Made by a program: the position numbers and the translations under genes. This document shows, piece by piece, positions 1-7,898 of a DNA stretch of 48,763 bases. The stretch comes from Bacteroidetes bacterium MED-G20 (GTDB lineage: Bacteria; Bacteroidota; Bacteroidia; Flavobacteriales_D; Parvicellaceae), in contig CAJJCR010000005.1 of assembly GCA_905182745.1 (NCBI GenBank), positions 1-48,763 on the forward strand. Direction: 5' to 3'. Numbering within the stretch: position 1 is the first letter of the stretch; each line of letters starts with the position of its first letter. The notes under the pieces are model-generated. The model saw only the letters and a list, made by a program, of their open reading frames with translations. It made no database searches and was not told the origin of the DNA.

Positions 1-91
1 TTTCAAGTTTTGAAATTCTTAAAAAGTTTAAAACAAAATATCCTATTTAAGATAAGGATTAATTGTCTCTTTTAGTTGAGTTAGATTTTTT

Positions 92-1040
92 TCACTTCAA
101 AAATTCAATAACTGGTTTTAAACTTTTATTTGGAATTTCTTCCATAGGCACATGCCCTGCATTCTTTAAAATCACAAGTGTGTCGTTTGGTAAATCGTTA
201 TGAAATTTGTAGGCCATCTTTAAAGGAATTAATTTGTCTTCTTCCCCCCAAATAATCAAGGTTTTTTGTTCGATTAATTTTATTTTTTTATGAGATATTG
301 TATCCTTCTTTACTTTGAATCTATCCACAATAGCCTGTCTATTGCCATTTCTTAATGTTAGTTCAAAATAGCGATCTACTAATTCTTCAGTGACCTTAGT
401 TTTGTCATAATATACATTTTCAACACTTGATTTTGCTATAAATCTTGGAGTTATAAAAGTAATTATGTTTTGTACAATAGGAACTTGAGCTAATTTAAAA
501 GCTAACGGAACGCTTTTAGACTTCAACGGATATCCAGCTGCATCAATTAGTATAAGTTTTGTAACCATATCTGAATTTTCAATTGTGAATCTCCATGCTA
601 TGTTTCCTCCTAATGAACTCCCTGCTAAGAATACATTTTTTAACAGCTATTGATTCTAGAAAATCCTTAAGAAAAGCAACGTAATTGTTATAAGAATAAT
701 CTCTGTTTGGAAATGGACCCGTAAGACCATAACCCGGTAAATCCATTCGAACTACTCTATGGTTTTTTGTCAACTCACTTGTCCAACCGTCATAAGTGTG
801 TAAACTTGATGCAGTTCCATGAATTAGAATTATTGGAATGGAATCCGTTTGTTTTCCTTGATCTCTATAATGAACATCCATTTCGCCAACTCTTACGAAA
901 GAAGAGTAGGGGTCAGTATATTTTTTCTTTAACTGCTCAATTGGTATATCTTGATATCCTATAAATAAAACAGTTATTGCTATAAAAGATCCAAAACCTA
1001 GAATGATAAATTTCAAAGTTTTGCTAGAGATTCTTTTCAT
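92..1040 (-). CDS. Alpha/beta hydrolase, membrane-anchored or exported, split by one frameshift
   Basis: Two minus-strand reading frames (579-1040 and 92-568) are the N- and C-terminal parts of one alpha/beta-hydrolase-fold protein of about 315 residues. The first begins with a hydrophobic segment (signal or anchor, residues 10-28), then the oxyanion-side HGTASS and the strand VVRMDLPGYG. Removing one A from the run at 636-641 joins the frames and restores the nucleophile elbow GSSLGG, which neither frame shows alone. The second part supplies the acid (GEEDKLIP) and the catalytic histidine (AGHVPMEE). Family and triad are clear; the substrate is unknown (esterase, lipase or C-C hydrolase). 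The break may be real or a sequencing error; the rest of the gene shows no decay. Confidence 0.8.
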
Positions 1041-1155
1041 AACTTATTGGTAATTTGCCTAATATTTAATACACATTAGAATAATACAAGTTTAAGTTAA
1101 AACTAATTTGACATCAAATAGCAATATTTAACTACTAAAATAATTAAAGAAGAAT

Positions 1156-1494
1156 TTAAAATTGGAATAAAGATTTTGGAGTTTTTATAAGTAAATCTGT
1201 CCAGAAATTAACTTTTTCTTCGCTCCATGAGTTGAAACGAACGTGAAGTAGTTCATGTAGGATGTCCTCTTCGTTTAGTTCTCTTGTATGAAATATGGTA
1301 CCTGTTTTATTTGTAAAGTCAATGTAAATACCTACAAACTCATGTCCATAGGTGTTGTCTTCTATCTCATCTACAACTTGGTCTTCGGAAATGGGTTCAT
1401 ATAATATGACCCAATCCGAAATACCTAGTAAAGCTTGCCACTTATTAATTAGTGATGAGCTTTTAACTTTGATTTTAGCTATTGTTTCTTTTCT
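1156..1494 (-). pseudogene. HExxH-containing metallopeptidase-like protein, start lost or frameshifted
   Basis: An open frame of 112 codons lies directly after, and in the same frame as, the TAA of the small gene at 1495-1665, and has no in-frame ATG. It reads like a real protein: a helix followed by ISDWVILYEP, acidic stretches, then EEDILHELLHVRF containing an HExxH zinc-binding motif, as in small phage-type metallopeptidase-like proteins. An ATG at 1512-1514 in another frame would give a start overlapping the upstream gene; a single indel before 1480 would connect it. It is therefore either a gene with an artefactual frameshift or a remnant. The function is inferred from the motif only. 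Confidence 0.45.
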
Positions 1495-1665
1495 TTACTT
1501 AAGACGCTCACCATCGGCTTTTGATAATACTCTCCAGCACTCATGAGATCCACTCTGAGACTTAGTAACAGCAAAATATCTACCGCTTTTTTCTCTTACA
1601 TCGTACTCTTCTGAGTCAAATTTTGATTTGCTCTTCACATCGTAAAAACTTAATTTATCTTTCAT
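1495..1665 (-). CDS. Small conserved-looking hypothetical protein (56 aa)
   Basis: A 56-codon minus-strand gene starting at the ATG complementary to 1663-1665. It has charged composition, no membrane segment or signal peptide, and reads SFYDVKSKSKF near the start and CWRVLSKADGERLK at the end. The middle looks like a small beta-rich domain. I do not recognise the family with certainty. The frame remains open beyond its TAA into the HExxH fragment, so the two may be a translationally coupled pair or one interrupted protein. Confidence 0.5.
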   Translation of the reverse strand: MKDKLSFYDVKSKSKFDSEEYDVREKSGRYFAVTKSQSGSHECWRVLSKADGERLK

Positions 1666-1761
1666 TTTTTTTGTTTTAAACTAATTAACAAAGTTGCATG
1701 ACTTTATTATTCTTAGTGGATTAATAATTATTATTTAAAGTTATATTTTTTTTACACAAAC

Positions 1762-1793
1762 GCAACTGTGTTGCATTATTATTTATATATTTG
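1762..1793 (+). promoter_or_regulatory. Zur/Fur-type palindromic operator plus Bacteroidota promoter (TAnnTTTG)
   Basis: GCAAC-TGT-GTTGC (1762-1774) is an inverted repeat followed by TATATTTG (1786-1793), which matches the Bacteroidota -7 box. The centre-to-box spacing is 18 bp. The operator in front of the TonB receptor has the same GCAAC/GTTGC core and 17 bp spacing to the same TATATTTG. Both are therefore likely bound by one regulator, plausibly the Fur/Zur-family protein encoded at 7396. That assignment is inference. Confidence 0.55.
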
Positions 1794-1798
1794 ATTAA

Positions 1799-1890
1799 TT
1801 ATAAAAGTAGAGGACTAAATTTTTAAATTATTTGCAATAACCTTCCAAATTAATTGCTTTTTTTAATTCATAAATCCTCTACTTTTTATT
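1799..1890 (+). ncRNA. Candidate metal-regulated small RNA with long closing stem
   Basis: Transcription from the TATATTTG box at 1786-1793 would start near 1799. From there AAAAGTAGAGGA (1803-1814) pairs perfectly with TCCTCTACTTTT (1875-1886), enclosing about 60 nt. Inside, GCAAT and ATTGC can form a second stem whose loop carries ACCTTCC. The 3' side runs into a T-rich stretch, so the closing stem could also end transcription. No start codon with a useful frame is enclosed. The rest of the 1666-2128 gap is AT-rich with no gene visible. The alternative is a short element with 12 bp terminal inverted repeats, but no convincing target duplication is seen. Confidence 0.4.
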
Positions 1891-2128
1891 TTCAATTACA
1901 TTCTTAATACAAGTATTTAATTTTTAAGAATTACTTTAATCTTGTAAAATTTCAATTTATTAGAAGAATTATAAATTTCATTTCTATTTATTTAAGAGAA
2001 AATTTATCCTTTTTATTTAGATTACAGTTCTGTAAATTGTTTCATTTTATCTAAAAAAATAATCTTTTTTATGCCATTAAAAAGACCCAATAGCTACTTG
2101 TGATTAGCAATTTTAGTAATTTAGAATT

Positions 2129-3118
2129 ATGAGAATACTAGTTACAGGAGCGACTGGCTTTTTAGGTTTTAGGTTAATTGAAAAGCTCAATAGCCTAGTT
2201 TATATTAATGATATAATTGCAACTGGTAGAAAAATAAAAAAAACACACTTCGTAGAAAGTAATAAAATTAATTACATACTTGGAGATCTTTCTGATAAGC
2301 CTTTTGTTAACCAAATAACCAAAGATGTAGACGTATTAATAAATTGTGCATCACTATCATCCCCATGGGGAAGTTACTCTGATTACAAAAAGGCAAATAT
2401 TGACAGTCAAAATAATTTAATTGATGCTTCAAAGATTAACAAAATAAAAAAAATCATATATATATCCTCTCCTGGTGTTTATTACGAATTTAGAGACAAA
2501 ATTGACATCTCTGAAGAAGATCTACTTCCAAAAAAATTTGTAAATCATTACGCCAAAACAAAATTTTTAGCTGAAGAGTTACTTAGAGCTTCAAATATTC
2601 CATATGTTATTTTTAGACCAAGGGCTCTTATTGGAAGAGGAGATTATGTAATTGTTCCAAGATTAATAAAAGCATATGATGAGAAAAAACTAAAAATTGT
2701 AGGTAATGGACAAAATCTTGTTGATTTGACACCTGTGAGTAACGTAGTTGATGCTATAATATTATCTATAAATAGTGATAAAGCAATTAATCAAACTTTC
2801 AATTTATCTAATGGAAAACCCGTAAAGCTTTGGGAAGTAATAAACTATGTTCTGAAAAAACTTGATAGAAATATAATTTCTCAAAGAGTACCTTATAAGA
2901 TTGCTTATGGTGTTAGCTATTTATTTGAACTAAGATCAAAAATATTTAACTCTGATGAGCCTACTACTACAAGATTCAGTATTGGTATTTTGGCTAAATC
3001 CTTTACTCTTAATATTCAAAAAGCAAACAATATTTTAAAATATGTCCCAAAGCAAACTACTCAAGAAGCTATCGAAGAGTTTCTGAAATGGTATAAAACT
3101 AATAATTTAAAAGACTAA
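2129..3118 (+). CDS. NAD(P)-dependent epimerase/dehydratase (3-beta-HSD/extended SDR-like)
   Basis: A 329-residue extended short-chain dehydrogenase. The N-terminus has the Rossmann nucleotide-binding motif VTGATGFLG (residues 5-13). An acidic LGDLSD follows the second strand, as in NAD(P)-binding epimerases. The catalytic YxxxK appears as HYAKTKFLAEELL, preceded by ISSPGVY carrying the SDR serine. The FRPRALIGRGD stretch is typical of 3-beta-hydroxysteroid dehydrogenase/isomerase-like members acting on isoprenoid or sugar substrates. No signal peptide, so cytoplasmic. It stands alone on the plus strand and its stop abuts the stop of the convergent HxlR regulator. The substrate cannot be told from sequence. 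Confidence 0.85.
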   Translation: MRILVTGATGFLGFRLIEKLNSLVYINDIIATGRKIKKTHFVESNKINYILGDLSDKPFVNQITKDVDVLINCASLSSPWGSYSDYKKANIDSQNNLIDASKINKIKKIIYISSPGVYYEFRDKIDISEEDLLPKKFVNHYAKTKFLAEELLRASNIPYVIFRPRALIGRGDYVIVPRLIKAYDEKKLKIVGNGQNLVDLTPVSNVVDAIILSINSDKAINQTFNLSNGKPVKLWEVINYVLKKLDRNIISQRVPYKIAYGVSYLFELRSKIFNSDEPTTTRFSIGILAKSFTLNIQKANNILKYVPKQTTQEAIEEFLKWYKTNNLKD

Positions 3119-3559
3119 TTACATTTCGATAAAAACAGTCTTAGATATCTTATCTTTGTACTTTCTTTTCAAATTCTTGATGTAAATATTTTTATTACTA
3201 CTTGCTTTATATGTATTTTCTTTTTTAATAAGTGGGTTGTAATCTTTAAGGTTATTTTCACCCCAAATACCTAACTCTACTAATATTGAAGTAACTGATA
3301 GGCCTATATCTGTTAGATGATAGTAAACAGATTTGTTGTTAGTCTGAACTTTTGATTTTGAGATTAATCCATTTTCAAGAAGTAGATTTAGTCTAACTGT
3401 TAGAATATTGGATGCAATATTTTCTGTACTTTCTTTAAAATCTTTGAAAGTCTGTTTGTTTTCGAATAACATTTGTTTAAAAATAATTAATATCCATCTA
3501 TCCCCAATAATATCAAGAGCTGAGGTAATAGGACATTTAAATTTAAATAAGTGTTTCAT
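3119..3559 (-). CDS. HxlR-family winged-helix transcriptional regulator
   Basis: 146 residues. The N-terminus has the family signature: Cys-Pro (residues 9-10) then ALDIIGDRWILIIFKQML, the first helix of the winged HTH. The wing region follows (ENGLISKS and VYYHLTDIGLSV). The cysteine at the start of the domain is the usual redox or electrophile-sensing residue of HxlR/HypR-type regulators. A lysine-rich C-terminal extension of about 40 residues is longer than in typical members (100-120 aa). It converges on the epimerase gene, and its own start codon is embedded in a palindrome, suggesting autoregulation. Confidence 0.85.
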   Translation of the reverse strand: MKHLFKFKCPITSALDIIGDRWILIIFKQMLFENKQTFKDFKESTENIASNILTVRLNLLLENGLISKSKVQTNNKSVYYHLTDIGLSVTSILVELGIWGENNLKDYNPLIKKENTYKASSNKNIYIKNLKRKYKDKISKTVFIEM

Positions 3560-3577
3560 ATATATTTACTATATATG
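3557..3577 (-). promoter_or_regulatory. Palindrome overlapping the HxlR start codon (candidate autoregulatory operator)
   Basis: CATATATA and TATATATG form perfect 8 bp arms separated by 5 bp. The first arm contains the start codon of the HxlR gene. HxlR dimers bind AT-rich inverted repeats near their own promoter, so this is a plausible operator. The AT-only arms make chance occurrence possible. Confidence 0.35.
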
Positions 3578-3625
3578 TCAAGTTAGTGTTTTTAACTTAT
3601 TAAGTTGCATGTTTTATGTCTAAAT

Positions 3626-3640
3626 TAGGTGATTCACCTA
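3626..3640. promoter_or_regulatory. Perfect palindrome TAGGTGA-T-TCACCTA upstream of HxlR
   Basis: A 15 bp perfect palindrome with G/C-containing arms stands out in AT-rich intergenic DNA, about 70 bp upstream of the HxlR start and downstream of the SET-domain gene stop. No T-run follows on either strand, so it is more likely a protein-binding site than a terminator. The regulator is unknown. Confidence 0.35.
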
Positions 3641-3700
3641 CTTAACAGAGTATCCTTAATTTATTGTTAATGTGGATATTACCTTGTTTATATAGAGAAC

Positions 3701-4054
3701 TTATTGAATGAATTTTTCAAAAGCATCATTGTAATAGATTGTGATTTCTTCCCCTTTATTAATTGCTTTTGATGCAGAAAATATCTGAATTTCATTCTCA
3801 AAATCCCTATCTTTTATGATGGCATTAGGCTCTTTACTATGGTTAAAAAAGCTGCCAGCATCACTCAAGCAAATTGCTTCATATTCGTTTGTCCATGGAA
3901 ATTGAAGAGTAGCTAATTTTTCAGGTAGATTTTCATTTACATGAATAAGGACCATATGGCTTTCTACAATTATTTCCCCCTTAGATATATTTCTGTTAGC
4001 AAATACTCCTTTACCATGAAGAGGAGATTTTTTTACATTTAATATTGAACTCAT
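3701..4054 (-). CDS. Small SET-domain protein (putative lysine methyltransferase)
   Basis: 117 residues covering a compact SET domain. It starts with the GxG strand (SPLHGKGVFA, residues 10-19), has the NHS motif with following proline (FFNHSKEPNA, about residue 69) and the closing GEEITIYY motif that precedes the catalytic tyrosine. These form the S-adenosylmethionine and substrate-lysine pockets in SET proteins. The zinc-binding post-SET cysteines are absent, as in other short bacterial SET proteins. No signal peptide, so cytoplasmic. Targets of bacterial stand-alone SET proteins are mostly unknown; nothing nearby suggests one. Confidence 0.8.
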   Translation of the reverse strand: MSSILNVKKSPLHGKGVFANRNISKGEIIVESHMVLIHVNENLPEKLATLQFPWTNEYEAICLSDAGSFFNHSKEPNAIIKDRDFENEIQIFSASKAINKGEEITIYYNDAFEKFIQ

Positions 4055-4104
4055 ATTATTAATTAGCTTTTTATTAATCCGTAAATTCTGGAAACGAAAG
4101 TAGT

Positions 4105-4587
4105 TTATTTATTGCCTTGTAAGTCATCAATCTCTATTCCATAATCGTATTGTAGATCGGGATCAAGGGTTAAAATAATTTTTTTAATTCTTTGAATTTC
4201 TCTTTCAAATATATTGGTGAGAGGAATGCTTTTTGTAATAGAAGGTGTAAAATCTTTCAATATTTTACAAAAAAATAAAATTAATTCAACTTCTGTTTGT
4301 TTCTTTTTAGAGTAACGAATATTTTTTTTTGTGTTTCTTAAAATTTTTCGAATACTTTTTTTGACATAGTAGTAACTTTTTCTATTGACTTGTTCAAATT
4401 GAGTAATAATTTCCTCCTTAATTCCTTGTATAAAATAATTTTCGTCGCTTGCCTCAAATAGTAAATAGGTAAGTAGCTCTTTATTTTCTTTTTTAAATTT
4501 TGACAAACTTAGACATAGCTCAGTAAGCTCCTCCCTAGATCTTGTTTGTAGATCTTCTTTAATTGCTTTTACACCAGCAGGCTTCAT
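4105..4587 (-). CDS. Hypothetical protein, helical and lysine-rich (160 aa)
   Basis: An all-helical, strongly charged protein with no signal peptide or membrane helix. The N-terminal helix (IKEDLQTRSREELTELCLSL) is of the kind seen in small Bacteroidota proteins of unknown function. A lysine-rich basic block (about residues 75-97) could contact nucleic acid, and the C-terminus is acidic. It lies 50 bp upstream of the SET-domain gene on the same strand, so the two may be co-transcribed. I do not recognise the family. Confidence 0.6.
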   Translation of the reverse strand: MKPAGVKAIKEDLQTRSREELTELCLSLSKFKKENKELLTYLLFEASDENYFIQGIKEEIITQFEQVNRKSYYYVKKSIRKILRNTKKNIRYSKKKQTEVELILFFCKILKDFTPSITKSIPLTNIFEREIQRIKKIILTLDPDLQYDYGIEIDDLQGNK

Positions 4588-4719
4588 TTTATTTATAATT
4601 TCTGGTCATTGGTAATAGTCCAACTTACAGCAAATTTATATTCTTTCCTTCTACTTTATATAATAATTTAATATTTAAATTAATATGTCTTTACGAAATA
4701 ATATCATTGTTATTAAAAC

Positions 4720-4759
4720 AATTTTATTGCAACACTGTTGCAATAAAATTATATATTTG
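4720..4759 (+). promoter_or_regulatory. 31-bp perfect palindromic operator (Zur/Fur type) and -7 promoter of the TonB receptor gene
   Basis: Positions 4720-4750 form a perfect palindrome with 15 bp arms around a single C at 4735; the core is TTGCAACACTGTTGCAA. TATATTTG (4752-4759) follows and matches the Bacteroidota -7 box TAnnTTTG, so a bound dimer would occlude RNA polymerase. Symmetry, size and gene context (TonB receptor plus Fur-family regulator) point to a Fur/Zur operator. Which member and which metal is inference. Confidence 0.7.
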
Positions 4760-4780
4760 AATTATATTAAATATTTAAAA

Positions 4781-7021
4781 TTGAGAAATACTTTTATTGT
4801 TCTGTTGATTTTTTTTTCCCAATTTGGATTCAGCCAAGTTATTAAGGGTAAAGTAGTTGATCAAAGCTCAGGTGCTGGAGTTCCATTTGCAGAAATATTC
4901 TGTTTAGAAACCCAAAATGGTACCGTATCTGATATTGAAGGAAATTGGGAATTAGAGAATGTCGTTAATTTTCAAATAACATTACTTATAAGAGCTGATG
5001 AGTTTGATAATAAGCTAATAAAAGTAGAAAACCAAGAGAAAGATTTAATTGTAAAGTTGGAGCATTCCCATATTCATTTAGACGAAGTTATAGTATCTAC
5101 GTCAGATTCTAAGCTTCAACGTTACAGTGCCTTTCCGGTAGAATCAAGAAAAATAGCTGATCTAAATAAAATTGAGCAAACCAATCTTGTTGATGCTATG
5201 AGCAACATACCTGGTGTTTATAATTTCTCTACTGGAAATGGAATTGCCAAGCCAGTGATAAGAGGACTTTCAGGAATGCGTGTACTTACTTCTCAAAATG
5301 GTCTTCGATTAGAAAATCAACAATGGGGAGCAGATCATGGATTTGCAGTGCTTAATTTAGGTATTGACAGAGTTGAAATTATCAAAGGACCAAGTTCTCT
5401 AATTTATGGAGCAGATGCTCTTGGAGGGGTTATTTATCTTGCAGATGAACCCTATGCAAATTTAAATAAACAAGAAATTAAAGCAAGCACAAAGCTGGAG
5501 ACTAACTCCATGTCAACAGTCAACAAAATATCTTTAAAATTCTCCAAAAATAATTTACGCTTTGCAGTATACGGAGGCTATTTTTCAAGAGCTAATTATG
5601 CTATTGGAAATTCACAAATATTCAATTCCTCAATTAAAGAATTTGTTGCCAATTCCAAAAATAGTGGTGGTTCCTTTAAAACAGCTATTGGCTACAACAA
5701 AAATAACTGGGTTACAAATTTCAGGTATCAGCTACTATATTTTCAAAACGGACTTCCAGGACATACCCATGACAGTATTTGGGAATTATCTAGTTTCATT
5801 TCTTCAAATCGATCTAGAAACTATACTATTCCTGCTCAAATAATCATGAATCACTTAGCTCAATGGGAAAACAAATTTTATTTTAAAAATGATGATGTAA
5901 TCGCTCAACTGGGATTTACTTCAAACGACTTAAAAGAATTTGGAGAAAAAGTCTTTACTCCTGGTATTGATATGACCTTACAAAATTATTCTTATAATGT
6001 TCGATGGAAACACCACTTCAACAAATACTTTGATATAGTTTCAGGTTCTCAAGGAATGTTGCAAAGTAATGCTAATGGCGAAAGAGCAGAAGAAATATTA
6101 GTCCCTAATGCAAATTTTAATGACTTGGGTGCCTATACTTTAATGAAAGGAACTTTTAATTTATGGAATATTCAAGCTGGCGCAAGATACGACCAGAGAA
6201 GTATCTCAGAAATAAGTGTTGGTGGTTTTGATAAAAGCTATAGCGGAGTAAACTATTCTGCAGGTATTTCAAGATCATCAAAAAACCTAACAACCAGGTT
6301 AAATGCATCAACTGGATTCAGACCTCCACATATTTCTGAGTTGCTTGCTGATGGAGTGCACCATGCAACAATGCAATATTTAGTAGGAGACTCAAATTTT
6401 GAATCTGAAAGAGCAAACCAAATTGATTTTTATTTAGGGACACATTTTGAGCATCTTGAAATCGTCGTAAACCCTTTCATCAACCAGATTAATAATTATA
6501 TATACAAAATTCAAAGGTTTGATGTCAATAATCAACCTTCGATAGATAACAATTCTGGCCTTTACATATTTGACATGAGACAAACTGATGCTGTTTTTTC
6601 TGGAGGAGAGATAGCAATACACTATCATCCACATATTGCTCATTGGTTACACCTTGAAAGTAATTTGTCATTATTATCAACTCAAGATAGCCTACCATTT
6701 ATTCCTCAAAACAGATTAAATAATACTATTAAGGTGGAATTTAAAAATGAAAATAAACTTAACTTAAATAGTTTTTCAGCTCAATATATTCACTTTTTTG
6801 AGCAAAATAGTGTTGCTCCTTATGAAACTCCAAGTTCATCATACCAAATAATAAATATTAGTTGTATTGGCTCAATTTCTGCAAAACATAAAATTGGTTA
6901 TTCTTTTGGCGTAAATAATTTACTTAATATTAACTACATAGATCATTTATCGCGTCTTAAAAACTATGATATACCAAATCCTGGAAGAAACTTTTACGTG
7001 AAATTATCTTTAACCATATAA
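4781..7021 (+). CDS. TonB-dependent outer-membrane receptor, probably zinc uptake
   Basis: The frame is open from an ATG at 4685, but that ATG lies upstream of the operator and promoter (4720-4759). The likely start is TTG at 4781, giving a 746-residue precursor with signal peptide LRNTFIVLLIFFSQFGFSQ. A carboxypeptidase-regulatory-like domain follows (IKGKVVDQSSGAGVPFAEI), then HLDEVIVSTS, the plug (DAMSNIPGVY, PVIRGLSGMRVL, VEIIKGPSSLIYGADALGGVIYL) and a C-terminal barrel ending in FYVKLSLTI. The operator and a downstream lipoprotein and Fur/Zur-type regulator suggest import of zinc or another transition metal. A large His-rich loop is absent, though HTHD occurs in an extracellular-type loop. 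Confidence 0.85.
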   Translation: MRNTFIVLLIFFSQFGFSQVIKGKVVDQSSGAGVPFAEIFCLETQNGTVSDIEGNWELENVVNFQITLLIRADEFDNKLIKVENQEKDLIVKLEHSHIHLDEVIVSTSDSKLQRYSAFPVESRKIADLNKIEQTNLVDAMSNIPGVYNFSTGNGIAKPVIRGLSGMRVLTSQNGLRLENQQWGADHGFAVLNLGIDRVEIIKGPSSLIYGADALGGVIYLADEPYANLNKQEIKASTKLETNSMSTVNKISLKFSKNNLRFAVYGGYFSRANYAIGNSQIFNSSIKEFVANSKNSGGSFKTAIGYNKNNWVTNFRYQLLYFQNGLPGHTHDSIWELSSFISSNRSRNYTIPAQIIMNHLAQWENKFYFKNDDVIAQLGFTSNDLKEFGEKVFTPGIDMTLQNYSYNVRWKHHFNKYFDIVSGSQGMLQSNANGERAEEILVPNANFNDLGAYTLMKGTFNLWNIQAGARYDQRSISEISVGGFDKSYSGVNYSAGISRSSKNLTTRLNASTGFRPPHISELLADGVHHATMQYLVGDSNFESERANQIDFYLGTHFEHLEIVVNPFINQINNYIYKIQRFDVNNQPSIDNNSGLYIFDMRQTDAVFSGGEIAIHYHPHIAHWLHLESNLSLLSTQDSLPFIPQNRLNNTIKVEFKNENKLNLNSFSAQYIHFFEQNSVAPYETPSSSYQIINISCIGSISAKHKIGYSFGVNNLLNINYIDHLSRLKNYDIPNPGRNFYVKLSLTI

Positions 7022-7108
7022 AAATATTGTTTGAATAAAATCATAAATGGGTTCGCTGATTATATTCAAATTTTAATTATTAATAGAGCTCAATTAAAAT
7101 AAAAAAAA

Positions 7109-7324
7109 ATGAAAAAAGTAGCAATTTTATTTAGTGCAGTTGCAGTTATTGGATTTACATCATGTAACAAATGTCATGAGTGCCATGCTGATGTTAATGG
7201 CGCTGAAGTTGAATTAGGAGAATATTGTGGTGATGAAGCTGAATCTTTAGAAAACAGTGGATATATAGATCCAGCAGATTCAACTGGAACTATACATGTT
7301 GTACATTGTGGAGAAGATCACTAG
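7109..7324 (+). CDS. Small Cys/His-rich lipoprotein
   Basis: 71 residues with a lipoprotein signal peptide: MKK, a hydrophobic core and lipobox GFTSC, with Cys19 as lipidation site. The mature part starts NKCHECHAD, which places a CxxC and two histidines together, and has further cysteines in EYCGDE and HVVHCGEDH. This composition suggests metal binding at the periplasmic face, fitting its position between a metal-regulated TonB receptor and a Fur-family regulator, but the cysteines could instead be disulfides. It is followed by a strong terminator, so the receptor-lipoprotein transcript probably ends here. Confidence 0.65.
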   Translation: MKKVAILFSAVAVIGFTSCNKCHECHADVNGAEVELGEYCGDEAESLENSGYIDPADSTGTIHVVHCGEDH

Positions 7325-7350
7325 AATTAAATAATTTTAGGACAGTTATT

Positions 7351-7384
7351 AAAAGCAGATAATATATTATCTGCTTTTTTTTTT
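7351..7384 (+). terminator. Rho-independent terminator after the TonB/lipoprotein unit
   Basis: Arms AAAAGCAGATAATA and TATTATCTGCTTTT form a long hairpin followed by an extended T-run on the plus strand, 27 bp after the lipoprotein stop and just before the regulator gene. Confidence 0.85.
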
Positions 7385-7395
7385 AAATTAACAGT

Positions 7396-7809
7396 ATGGA
7401 AATTAATAACATAAAAGAAATACTCAAAAAGAGAAGTCTTAAAGCTACTTCTAACAGGCTAAATCTATTAACTAAACTTCAAAATAATGGTTCTGCTATG
7501 AGTTATTCTAAAATTCAAGAGACCATGCAACCTATTGATAGAGTTACTTTGTACAGAACCATAGAGAAACTTAAAGAAAAAGGAATAATTCATACTGCTT
7601 TTCAAAGCAATAATGAGATTTATTATGCAATTTGTGGAATAGACTGTAGTACAGATAATCACATTCACGACCACGTTCACTTTAAATGTTTAAAATGTGA
7701 AACTGTATCCTGTGAAGACCTTTTAAATTCATTGAAAATTTCTTTGCCAAAATATGAAATCCATAATGTATCTGTTAATGTTAATGGTCTATGTCAGGTT
7801 TGTAGATAA
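7396..7809 (+). CDS. Fur-family transcriptional repressor (Zur-like)
   Basis: 137 residues. The N-terminal winged helix contains the recognition helix DRVTLYRTIEKLKEKG (about 48-63), diagnostic of Fur proteins. The dimerisation and metal domain carries the His-rich segment HIHDHVHFKCLKC (about 89-101) with its CxxC, and ends in CQVC, giving the four-cysteine structural zinc site. The chain stops directly after the second CxxC, compact as in Zur-type members of this phylum. Its position after a TonB receptor with a perfect palindromic operator supports a zinc-uptake repressor. PerR or Fur cannot be excluded from sequence alone. The start is set by the ATG 12 bp after the terminator T-run. Confidence 0.85.
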   Translation: MEINNIKEILKKRSLKATSNRLNLLTKLQNNGSAMSYSKIQETMQPIDRVTLYRTIEKLKEKGIIHTAFQSNNEIYYAICGIDCSTDNHIHDHVHFKCLKCETVSCEDLLNSLKISLPKYEIHNVSVNVNGLCQVCR

Positions 7810-7898
7810 TTCTGGCTAAAATTTCTGTTTAATTATCGATCGTCAAATAGTAATTAAACTAAAATATTTATTTATTTTTAATCTTAAAATTTAAATAA

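Noticed and set aside
92-1040. Two separate hydrolase genes
   Set aside because: Each lacks part of the fold; correcting one base restores the nucleophile elbow, so they are one gene.
1352-1546. Plus-strand 64-aa ORF
   Set aside because: Antisense to the HExxH fragment and small gene, with low-complexity translation and no start context.
1799-1890. The hairpin pair as a MITE-like mobile element
   Set aside because: The arms resemble terminal inverted repeats, but no clear target duplication or second copy was seen, and the promoter position fits an RNA start better. Kept only as an alternative.
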